From IMG/VR virus record IMGVR_UViG_3300044691_000213, positions 1 through 52,385 of that record: DNA of 52,385 nt; one strand, written 5' to 3'. This DNA is from a virus. Numbering within the stretch: position 1 is the stretch's first letter; every line of letters begins with the position of its first letter. The notes under the pieces are model-generated. The model worked only from the letters and a program-made list of their open reading frames with translations, was not told the origin of the DNA and did no database searches. Positions 22,733-29,927 of this stretch are shown here, piece after piece. A program made the position numbers and the translations under genes.

Positions 22733-23155
22733 ATGACTGAGCCCAACGCCGCCTTCCTGGATGGTGTGACCCCCACGGTTACGCTGTCCGGCAGGGACTG
22801 GCCGATTCCGACCATGGCGATCAAGCAGAATCGCCGTCTGCATCCGGTCCTCATTCGCTTGGCCGCCCGCATCCTCGGCAAAGAGACGCTCACCTTGGGC
22901 GATCTCTCCGAAGAGGATTTGGACGATCTGGCGGATGCAACCTTCGTCGGCTTGACGAGGGCACATCCAAGCCTGACGCGGGCCGAGTTCGAGGACATGA
23001 CGGCGACGCCGCTCGATCTCGTTGGGGCGGCTGGCGTGATCCTGTTCCAGACCGGCATGTGGGTCCGCAAGGACGCCAAATCGGGGGAAGCCAGGGGGGT
23101 CCCGACGAGCCCCCCGACTTCGACCGAATCGTCGCCCGCGTCTCCCGCCGCCTAA
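22733..23155 (+). CDS. Tail assembly chaperone, short form (G-like)
   Basis: 140 residues. The helical N-terminal chaperone part is TLSGRDWPIPTMAIKQNRRLHPVLIRLA, then LTLGDLSEEDLDDLADATFVGL. A Ser/Thr/Pro tail follows the frameshift site. It sits between tube and tape measure, as lambda G does, and binds the tape measure during tail assembly. Confidence 0.88.
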   Translation: MTEPNAAFLDGVTPTVTLSGRDWPIPTMAIKQNRRLHPVLIRLAARILGKETLTLGDLSEEDLDDLADATFVGLTRAHPSLTRAEFEDMTATPLDLVGAAGVILFQTGMWVRKDAKSGEARGVPTSPPTSTESSPASPAA

Positions 23156-23385
23156 GCCGGCCCTGGGACGAAATCGAAGACACATTAACGATCGATCGGT
23201 GGCAGGCCTACGAGCGCGAATGGCGCGACTGTCCGCCGGTTGACGAACTCGTCGCCCATTATCTGGGCTACGAGAAACCCATCGATATCAAGCAAGCACA
23301 AGCCAGCGGCCAGAGCATGGACGCCGCCGCCTTTGCCCGTTGGGTCGAGGCGACGGGCGGCAAGAAACTCGGTCCCGGCTCTTGA
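22733..23385 (+). CDS. Tail assembly chaperone, frameshifted long form (GT-like)
   Basis: A -1 shift at 23110-23116 would join 22733-23116 to 23116-23385 and give 217 residues. The T-like part begins DFDRIVARVSRRLSRPWDE and ends ATGGKKLGPGS. It has no good start of its own (GTG 23059 lacks a ribosome site) and its stop is 26 nt before the tape measure ATG. This is the conserved G/GT layout of long-tailed phages. Confidence 0.8.
23110..23116 (+). promoter_or_regulatory. -1 ribosomal frameshift heptamer C CCC CCG
   Basis: In the G frame the codons are CCC (23111-23113) and CCG (23114-23116), preceded by C. Slipping back one base keeps CCC and CCC, so the P-site pairing is perfect and the A-site differs only at the wobble position. 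The new frame then reads GAC TTC. A G-rich stretch (23084-23099) lies upstream. A second, poorer site is G GGG GAA at 23083-23089. Confidence 0.75.
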
Positions 23386-23410
23386 GCGGGATCGGTAAGG
23401 GGAGGGGCTT

Positions 23411-26400
23411 ATGTCGAATCTGACCCTGTCCCTGACCGCCAATATCTCCGACGCCCAGACCAAGCTTGCGGTCCTGCGTTCTGCCTTGACTGATGTCAAC
23501 GCCACGGTTCGCCAACAATCGGCCGCCTATGTCGAGGCCGACAACGCCGCCCGAGCGACGATGCTTCCGGCGTTGCAGGCTGTGACAGCCGAGCAGAAGA
23601 ACCTGCAGGCCGGCGTCAATGCCGCGACGATCGCGGTCAAGGGGCACGGCGAAGCGCACCAGGGCCTATTCGCCAAGCTTCAGCAGAACCGTGCAGCCCT
23701 CCAGGAAGTCGAACACTCCATCCGCGCCAGCATGGATGCGCTCGCGGCCGGCGCCTCGCCGATGAAGGTTGCCAGCCAGGAACTTCCGCGCATCATCCAG
23801 GCCTTCACCGAACTGAATGGCGTTTCGCTCTCGACGGTCCTGGCGATGGCAGGGGTTGCGGCGGGAGTGATCGCGGTCGGCGGCGGTCTGGCGGCCTTGG
23901 TCATCCATGCCGAGAACGTCGATGAGATGTTCGGCAAGATGCAGGCCGCCTTTGAGGCGACGGGCCGGGGCACCGAATTCACGCGCGCCGGGGCGATCGT
24001 ACTTATCGATGCGCTGCGCTCGCTGCATGGCGTCTCGACCCAGAACGCCGAAGACATGGTACAGGGCTTCGCCCGCATCCGCACGATCGGCATCGGCTCG
24101 TTCCTCGATCTCGGGACCGCCGTTGCGGGCTATGCGCGCGTTTCGGGCGGCGATGTCAAATCGGCACAGGAGACGCTGACTCGCGCGCTTGAGGGCGGCT
24201 ATGAGAGCGTCCGTAAGCTCGATGAGCAATGGCAGATCTTCACGCCCGGGCAGGCCGAGATCGCGCGTAAATTCAGCGATACCGGCGACAAGGCCGGGTT
24301 CATGGGCGTGGCGATTTCAGCGCTCAAAGACAAATTCGGCGCGCTGATCGATACCGGCCTGACTCCGACGCAAAAGGCTTCGAATGACCTCGGCGTGGCA
24401 TGGAACAATCTCATGCACACGTTCGGCCAGAACTCAGCCATCAACGGCGCGCGCGATGCGATTGCCCGTCTGCTGGAGACGATGGCCGGCGGGATCAATA
24501 CCGATGCCCTAGAGACCGCCAAGGCGAAACTCACCGAACTGCAGCAGATCAAAACCAATTCCAATCCGAACAATCCGCTCGATGCCGTCTTCTTGCCGGG
24601 CATCGACCGCGATATCGCGAAGCTACAGGATTTTATCGCGCTTCAGGAAAAGGCTAAGGCCGCCGCGATCCCGACCGGTGAGGCAGTCCCAGACGCGCAG
24701 CAGGAACTGACCAAGCAGGCGCTGGACGATTACCACAAGCAGACCGCCGCCAAGGCCGAACAGGAGAAGATCGAGAACAAGATCGCCGAATACCAGAAGG
24801 CGCAGCAGGGCACGACCGGAGAGACCTTCGACGCGCTCCAGCACGGCATCGACGCGTTGCGGGTCAAGATGCAGTCGCTCAAGGATGCCGGCGGCCAGAC
24901 GATCGTCCAACAGCTTCAGGTCGAACTAGATCAGCGCATCGCCAAGGAGCAGGTGTTCGGCGCTCAGGCGAAGGCGCTCGAACTGAAGTTCTGGACCGAT
25001 AAACTCGCGCTCATCAAGACGGCCGCCGATCAGGCCAATGGCGAAATAGAGGCCGGCAGCCGCGCCGCCTACCAGATCCAGCAGAAGGCGTTCACGCTCA
25101 GCCAAGCTGTGCATTCGGAAGAAGTTGCCGCGACCAAGAAGGAAATCGCCGAGAAGAAACAGGCGACCGAGCAATGGTGGCGCGACTACTCGACCGGCAT
25201 GGAACAGGCCATCAAGCAGTCCGCTGGCAACTACGATCAGATGAAGGCGCTCGCCAAGGACTGGGAAGATACCGGAAAGATCCTATTCGGCGATCATATC
25301 GCGCATTTCAAATCCGCCTCCGACGCCATCTTGAAGATCGATGCCGAGGAAAAGGCGCAACTGCGCAAGAATGCCGAGAAGGAAGCGGCATTCGAGGCCG
25401 AGCAGGCGCGCCATGCGCAAGCCATGAGCCAGATCCAGGCCAAGCCGGATGCCGGCGAGTTCAAGGTCAATGCCTTCGATCTGGTGTTCTCCGATGGCGC
25501 GACCAAGCTTCAGGAGCAGATCCAGGCGCAATCCGACGCGCTGACGACCGGGCTTAGGGCGGAACTGGCCGATCTCCAATCCGAGATGGAGGCCGCGACC
25601 ACGGCCGGCGATTCCAATCGATATCAGGCGGCGCTTGACAAGCAGGTTGAGGCGCAGGCACGCACGACCCAGCAGATCACGGCATTGCAGGCTCGGGCCG
25701 CGACGGCCACTGAGGCCGCCTGGGAAAAGGCGCTATCGCCGATCGATCGGGCGTTCAGTTCGTCGGTCCAAGGCATCCTGGAAGGCACGCAGACCACGGC
25801 GCAGGCCATGAACAAGCTGGCCGAATCCATCGTCATGTCGTTCATCAATGCGGCCGAACAGGATCTCGTGCATTGGATTGCCCACGAGCTCGCGAAGACG
25901 ACCGCGACCACGACGGGTACGGCCACACGAAAGGGCGTTGTCGCGGCCGGAGCCACGTCGGAGACGGTTGCGGAGAACGCGAGCGGCGTTGCCTATGCGG
26001 GCGTCGAGACGGCGAAGACCGCCGCAGCGGTCGAGGGATCGACGATACGGTCGACCGCTGCAACGGGAGAGGCCGCCGCGGGCAAGGCCGAATCCGCTGC
26101 GGCAGGCTCAACCTCGATCATGAACGATGCCTATAAGGCCGCCGCCGCGACCTATGCGAACGTCGCAGAGATCCCCTATGTCGGCTGGATCTTGGCGCCA
26201 GTTGCGGCGGCAGGAGCCTTTGCCGCCGTCGCGGCCTACGATGTGCTGTCGGCTGAGGGCGGCGCGTGGGAGATCAACGGCACCACGCCGGCCGTGCTCC
26301 ACCATCAGGAATCGGTGCTCCCCGCCGCCGTTGCGGCACCGATGCGTGATTTCTTCTCGAATGGTGCGGCCGGCGCGCTGCAATTGTCCGTGCCGCAGAT

Positions 26401-26605
26401 CCGTGATGGCATGAACTTCTCGGCGCCCCCTGCCGCAGCGAATGCGGCCACGAGCCAGTCGGCGGGAGGCGACACTTACCACGTCACCGTCCAGGCGATC
26501 GACACTCAGGCCGGCGCGCAATTCATCCAGCAGCACGCCAGGACCATCGTCACGGCGCTGCGCGCCCAGGTTCGCAACGGCACGCCGCTTCCAGGGGTGC
26601 GGTAA
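23411..26605 (+). CDS. Tail tape measure protein
   Basis: 1064 residues, the longest protein in the window. Long alpha-helical and coiled-coil stretches fill the middle (EQEKIENKIAEYQKAQQG, KKEIAEKKQATEQWW). Hydrophobic membrane-active segments lie near residues 130-160 (LSTVLAMAGVAAGVIAVGGG) and 930-950 (YVGWILAPVAAAGAFAAVAA). At about 0.15 nm per residue (the known tape-measure scaling) it predicts a tail of roughly 160 nm. It is followed by the first tail-tip gene with a 1-nt overlap. Confidence 0.95.
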   Translation: MSNLTLSLTANISDAQTKLAVLRSALTDVNATVRQQSAAYVEADNAARATMLPALQAVTAEQKNLQAGVNAATIAVKGHGEAHQGLFAKLQQNRAALQEVEHSIRASMDALAAGASPMKVASQELPRIIQAFTELNGVSLSTVLAMAGVAAGVIAVGGGLAALVIHAENVDEMFGKMQAAFEATGRGTEFTRAGAIVLIDALRSLHGVSTQNAEDMVQGFARIRTIGIGSFLDLGTAVAGYARVSGGDVKSAQETLTRALEGGYESVRKLDEQWQIFTPGQAEIARKFSDTGDKAGFMGVAISALKDKFGALIDTGLTPTQKASNDLGVAWNNLMHTFGQNSAINGARDAIARLLETMAGGINTDALETAKAKLTELQQIKTNSNPNNPLDAVFLPGIDRDIAKLQDFIALQEKAKAAAIPTGEAVPDAQQELTKQALDDYHKQTAAKAEQEKIENKIAEYQKAQQGTTGETFDALQHGIDALRVKMQSLKDAGGQTIVQQLQVELDQRIAKEQVFGAQAKALELKFWTDKLALIKTAADQANGEIEAGSRAAYQIQQKAFTLSQAVHSEEVAATKKEIAEKKQATEQWWRDYSTGMEQAIKQSAGNYDQMKALAKDWEDTGKILFGDHIAHFKSASDAILKIDAEEKAQLRKNAEKEAAFEAEQARHAQAMSQIQAKPDAGEFKVNAFDLVFSDGATKLQEQIQAQSDALTTGLRAELADLQSEMEAATTAGDSNRYQAALDKQVEAQARTTQQITALQARAATATEAAWEKALSPIDRAFSSSVQGILEGTQTTAQAMNKLAESIVMSFINAAEQDLVHWIAHELAKTTATTTGTATRKGVVAAGATSETVAENASGVAYAGVETAKTAAAVEGSTIRSTAATGEAAAGKAESAAAGSTSIMNDAYKAAAATYANVAEIPYVGWILAPVAAAGAFAAVAAYDVLSAEGGAWEINGTTPAVLHHQESVLPAAVAAPMRDFFSNGAAGALQLSVPQIRDGMNFSAPPAAANAATSQSAGGDTYHVTVQAIDTQAGAQFIQQHARTIVTALRAQVRNGTPLPGVR

Positions 26606-27246
26606 TGTCAACCGCCGTCTATCCCACCAACACCCAGTTGCCGGGCGTCACCTATACCGTCAAGCGCACGCCGCAAGTCCAGAGCCGGATTCAGATCTCG
26701 ATCAGCGGCAAGGAAACCCGGATCTCCGACTGGTCGTATCCGCGCTATAATTACGAGCTCCAATACGAGTTCCTGCGCACCGCCGCGGCTTTTCAGGAAT
26801 TGCAGCGCCTCGGGGCGTTCTACGTGGCGCGGCTCGGGCCGTTCGATTCCTTCCTGTTCAATGATGTTGACGACAATGGTGTGACCGGCCAGGTCATCGG
26901 CACGGGCGATGGGGTAGCGACCTCATTTCAACTGGTCCGCACCTATGGCCCCTCCGGCACCGTCGCGGTCGAGCCGATCTTCGCCCCGAATGTCGTCTCG
27001 GCCGTCAAGGTCAACGGCGTGCTGCAGACGGTCGATGTCGATTATGGCGTCGGCAATTGGGAGAACGGCGTCACGCCGAACGGCACGCTCGCCTTTTTCT
27101 CGGGCGCGCCTGCCGATGGCGCCGTCATTACCGCCGATTTCACCTTCTATTGGCCGTGCCGCTTCTCAGACGACACCCTCGATCTTGAGAAGTTCATGAA
27201 CGGGCTTTGGCAGGCAAAATCCGTCAAATTCATGAGTTTGAAGTGA
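26605..27246 (+). CDS. DUF2460 tail-tip protein
   Basis: 213 residues. Signature elements are QVQSRIQISISGKETRISDWSY, FQELQRLGAFYVARLGPFDSFLF, the duplicated insert with VEPIFAPNVVSAVKVNG, and the final FYWPCRFSDDTLDLEKFMNG. DUF2460 proteins correspond to the distal tail component in gene transfer agents and related siphophages, the ring between tube and hub. The order tape measure, DUF2460, DUF2163, NlpC/P60, hub is conserved in such tails. The stop overlaps a GTG (GTGA) that starts the next gene. Confidence 0.9.
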   Translation: MSTAVYPTNTQLPGVTYTVKRTPQVQSRIQISISGKETRISDWSYPRYNYELQYEFLRTAAAFQELQRLGAFYVARLGPFDSFLFNDVDDNGVTGQVIGTGDGVATSFQLVRTYGPSGTVAVEPIFAPNVVSAVKVNGVLQTVDVDYGVGNWENGVTPNGTLAFFSGAPADGAVITADFTFYWPCRFSDDTLDLEKFMNGLWQAKSVKFMSLK

Positions 27247-28601
27247 AGCCGATCTCAGACGCGCTCAAAGCGCTCCTGGCGACGCGCCAGTTCTATGCCG
27301 CCGACCTCTATACCTTCACGCTGGTCGGTGACGGCCCGGTCGCGCCATCGCCGCCGCCGCCGCCCTCACCACCGCCACCACCGCCGTCTCCTCCACCACC
27401 GCCACCACCGCCGTCTCCTCCACCACCGCCTGCTCCTGGTGGCAGCTATTACACGATCGGCCGCTACTGGTACGTCGCCACGACCGGCAATGATTCGACC
27501 GGCACCGGTACTGTGACCAATCCCTGGCGCACCATGCAGGGCGCGAACGATAGCGGCGTGCTACAGGCGGGCGACGCGGTCAATTATGCCGATGGCACCT
27601 ATACCCTGACCATCCAGACGAATCTCTCGGCCGGCGGCAACACCAACAGCCCGCTAGGCTACGTCGTCCATCGCGCAATCAATTCGCATGGCGCCAAGCT
27701 CGTGGCCGCGGGGTCGTTCTACGACATGATTGTCGCGACCGGAAACTACATTATCGTAGACGGCTTTGAGATCGACGGCAGCAACGAAGGGCTTTCGTCG
27801 AGCCCGGTGACTGCGGGGAGCGGCTTCGTCGGCCAGGGCCATCACATAATCGTCATAAACAACCTGATCCACGACTTTGGCGGGGCTGGAATAAGCTGCC
27901 TATATAAGGACTGGTACACGATCGACGGCAACACGGTACACGATTGCGCGAAGTTCAACGGGTTCCATGACTCTGGAATTGGCATCTACGAGCCGGCAGC
28001 GACGAGCTATACGCCTTCAGCCGCCGATATCGCCGCAGGTAGTCGTCACATCATCATCCAAAATAACACCTGCTATAATAACGCTGAAACCTACGTCCCG
28101 TTTAGCCTCCCGAGCAATCCTCACACGGACGGCAACGGCATTATTCTGGATGACTTCCAAAACACCCAGGGCAACAACCCATACGTATCGGTAAACACCA
28201 ACTATCCGTACAACAGTTATGTTTACAAAAACACCAGCTATAACAACGGCGGTCGGGGAGTTCACCTATTCTTTACTGACAACGTAACCGTCGACAGTAA
28301 CATTTGCTACACTAACAACCTCGACACGATTGTTACCGGCATCTGGCGCGGCGAATTGTCGAACGCCTTTGGCAACAATAACACTTGGACGAACAACAAA
28401 GCCACTTGTACCAGCACCACGAGCGGTGTCACGGCGAACAACACCGCCGTTCTCGACGGCAGTTCGTCGACTGTGAGCGTCACCTGGAACAACAACGCAA
28501 ACTACGATACCAGGACGGGCGCGCGCAGCTACAGCATAGACAACTCGGCGCGGAACGCCGCATTCCCCGGCGCCAACCCCCTAGGCGGACCCCTGCCGTG
28601 A
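27243..28601 (+). CDS. DUF2163 N-terminal stub fused to a beta-helix domain
   Basis: 452 residues from GTG 27243. Residues 1-33 (KPISDALKALLATRQFYAAD, then LYTFTLVGDG) are the N-terminus of a DUF2163 tail protein. Residues about 34-65 are a Pro/Ser linker, and the rest is a right-handed beta-helix of the pectate-lyase-like type, with repeats such as NYIIVDGFEIDGSNEGLSS, GIILDDFQNTQ, GRGVHLFFTDNVTVDSN and WRGELSNAFGNNNTWTNN. The DUF2163 body resumes as the next gene. The beta-helix stretch uses ATA and other A/T-rich codons more than its neighbours. A depolymerase or receptor-binding role is inferred. A close paralogue lies at 40285-41850. Confidence 0.85.
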   Translation: MKPISDALKALLATRQFYAADLYTFTLVGDGPVAPSPPPPPSPPPPPPSPPPPPPPPSPPPPPAPGGSYYTIGRYWYVATTGNDSTGTGTVTNPWRTMQGANDSGVLQAGDAVNYADGTYTLTIQTNLSAGGNTNSPLGYVVHRAINSHGAKLVAAGSFYDMIVATGNYIIVDGFEIDGSNEGLSSSPVTAGSGFVGQGHHIIVINNLIHDFGGAGISCLYKDWYTIDGNTVHDCAKFNGFHDSGIGIYEPAATSYTPSAADIAAGSRHIIIQNNTCYNNAETYVPFSLPSNPHTDGNGIILDDFQNTQGNNPYVSVNTNYPYNSYVYKNTSYNNGGRGVHLFFTDNVTVDSNICYTNNLDTIVTGIWRGELSNAFGNNNTWTNNKATCTSTTSGVTANNTAVLDGSSSTVSVTWNNNANYDTRTGARSYSIDNSARNAAFPGANPLGGPLP

Positions 28602-28615
28602 TCCGGAGGCAATAG

Positions 28616-29428
28616 ATGGCGACGCTCTATTATTGCTCCGGCGACCGGGACATCACTGTTGACGGCATTACCTACCTGTGCGGCAAGAGCCTGACGGGTG
28701 GTCAGGGCGGCCCGTTCTTCGGCGTCAATACCAAGTTCGCGCTACATCAGAAAATCGGGCTCGAAACCGACACCATCACGTTCGATGTCATCCCCGGCGA
28801 CGGCCAGGTCTTCGGCGAGCCATTTCTGAGCGCATGCCAGGACGGCACTTTCGACGGCGCCACGGTCCAGATCGATCGGGCCTTCATGCCGACCTATGGC
28901 AATGTCGCGGCCGGGATCGTCAATGTCTTCACCGGGCGGGTGGGTGAAGTGGATGCCGGTCGGTCGGTCGCGACCTTCATGGCGAATTCCTGGATGGAAC
29001 TGCTCAATCAGGTATTGCCGCGCAATGTCTATCAGGCGAGCTGCGTGAACAATCTCGGCGATAATATGTGCGGCGTGCATCTGGAATCCTACGCGCAGAA
29101 CTTCACGATTCTGGCGGGATCGACCAAGGCAGTCCTGTTGATCGGCAGCACGGCGGGCAGCGGAGCGCCATACCAGCTTGGCAAGGTCATTGTGCAGACC
29201 GGCTTGCTCGCTGGCCTCTCGCGCTCGGTTCGGGCCTGTGCGTTTTCCGGAGGTACGGGAACGGTCACCCTGTTGGGACCGCTGCCGTCCGCGCCAGCAG
29301 TGGGCGATTCCGTCCGGCTTTACTACGGCTGCGACAAGAGCCAGGGCGCGCAGGGCTGTCCGAAATTCGCCAATATCGCGAATTTCAGGGGATTTCCGTA
29401 TATTCCTCAGCCCGTTACGGCCGTGTAA
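28616..29428 (+). CDS. DUF2163 tail-tip protein lacking its first ~30 residues
   Basis: 270 residues, ATG 28616 with CCGGAGG 6-7 nt upstream. It begins ATLYYCSGDRDITVDGITY, which normally follows the YTFTL segment inside DUF2163 proteins. It continues with KIGLETDTITFDV, then NVYQASCVNNLGDNMCGV and the C-terminal CDKSQGAQGCPKFANIANF, then RGFPYIPQP (phage BR0599-type end). DUF2163 is the hub partner between DUF2460 and NlpC/P60. Its missing N-terminus sits on the gene upstream. The good ribosome site suggests that the body is made separately and still works. Confidence 0.88.
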   Translation: MATLYYCSGDRDITVDGITYLCGKSLTGGQGGPFFGVNTKFALHQKIGLETDTITFDVIPGDGQVFGEPFLSACQDGTFDGATVQIDRAFMPTYGNVAAGIVNVFTGRVGEVDAGRSVATFMANSWMELLNQVLPRNVYQASCVNNLGDNMCGVHLESYAQNFTILAGSTKAVLLIGSTAGSGAPYQLGKVIVQTGLLAGLSRSVRACAFSGGTGTVTLLGPLPSAPAVGDSVRLYYGCDKSQGAQGCPKFANIANFRGFPYIPQPVTAV

Positions 29429-29429
29429 A

Positions 29430-29927
29430 ATGCCGACCGAAAGCGAAATCGCCATCGAGCGCGCCGCCGTTGTGGCCGAGGCAGAGGCGTGGCTTGGGAC
29501 GCCGTTTCACCATGAGGCCAGAGTCAAGGGGGCCGGAGTTGACTGCGCTCAACTCCTGGCCGGCGTCTACCATAATGCCGGGCTCATCCCGAACCTGAAT
29601 ATCTCGCACTACCCGCACGACTGGCACATGCACCGGGATGCCGAGCGCTATCTGGCGACGGTGTTTCAATATGCCGTCGAAGTGCAGGGCCTTGAAGACC
29701 GAACTCCGTTGCCGGGCGATATCGTCGTCTTCCGCTTCGGCCGCACCTTCTCGCATGGCGCGATCGTCACCGCCTGGCCGATGGTCATCCATGCCTATGT
29801 CGGCAAAGCGGTTTCGGCTGAGGACGTTTCGACCAGCGCCTATTTGCAGACGATCGGCGAGAACACCGCCGACAAGGGCCATCCAAGGCCCATGCGCGTC
29901 TTCATTTTGAAGCGGTGGGCCGAATAA
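29430..29927 (+). CDS. NlpC/P60 cell-wall peptidase of the tail tip
   Basis: 165 residues. The catalytic Cys 39 lies in GAGVDCAQLLAGVY and His 109 in RTFSHGAIVTAWP, with an upstream ALAYLGTPFHH-like region (WLGTPFHHEARVKG). This family cuts peptidoglycan cross-links and works from the tail tip during DNA entry. Starts 1 nt after the DUF2163 stop and overlaps the hub gene. Confidence 0.92.
   Translation: MPTESEIAIERAAVVAEAEAWLGTPFHHEARVKGAGVDCAQLLAGVYHNAGLIPNLNISHYPHDWHMHRDAERYLATVFQYAVEVQGLEDRTPLPGDIVVFRFGRTFSHGAIVTAWPMVIHAYVGKAVSAEDVSTSAYLQTIGENTADKGHPRPMRVFILKRWAE

Noticed and set aside
23083-23099. Runs of G (G GGG GAA and a six-G run) as the tail-chaperone slippery site.
   Set aside because: In the G frame these do not form a proper X XXY YYZ heptamer, while C CCC CCG at 23110 does. 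Kept only as a secondary possibility.
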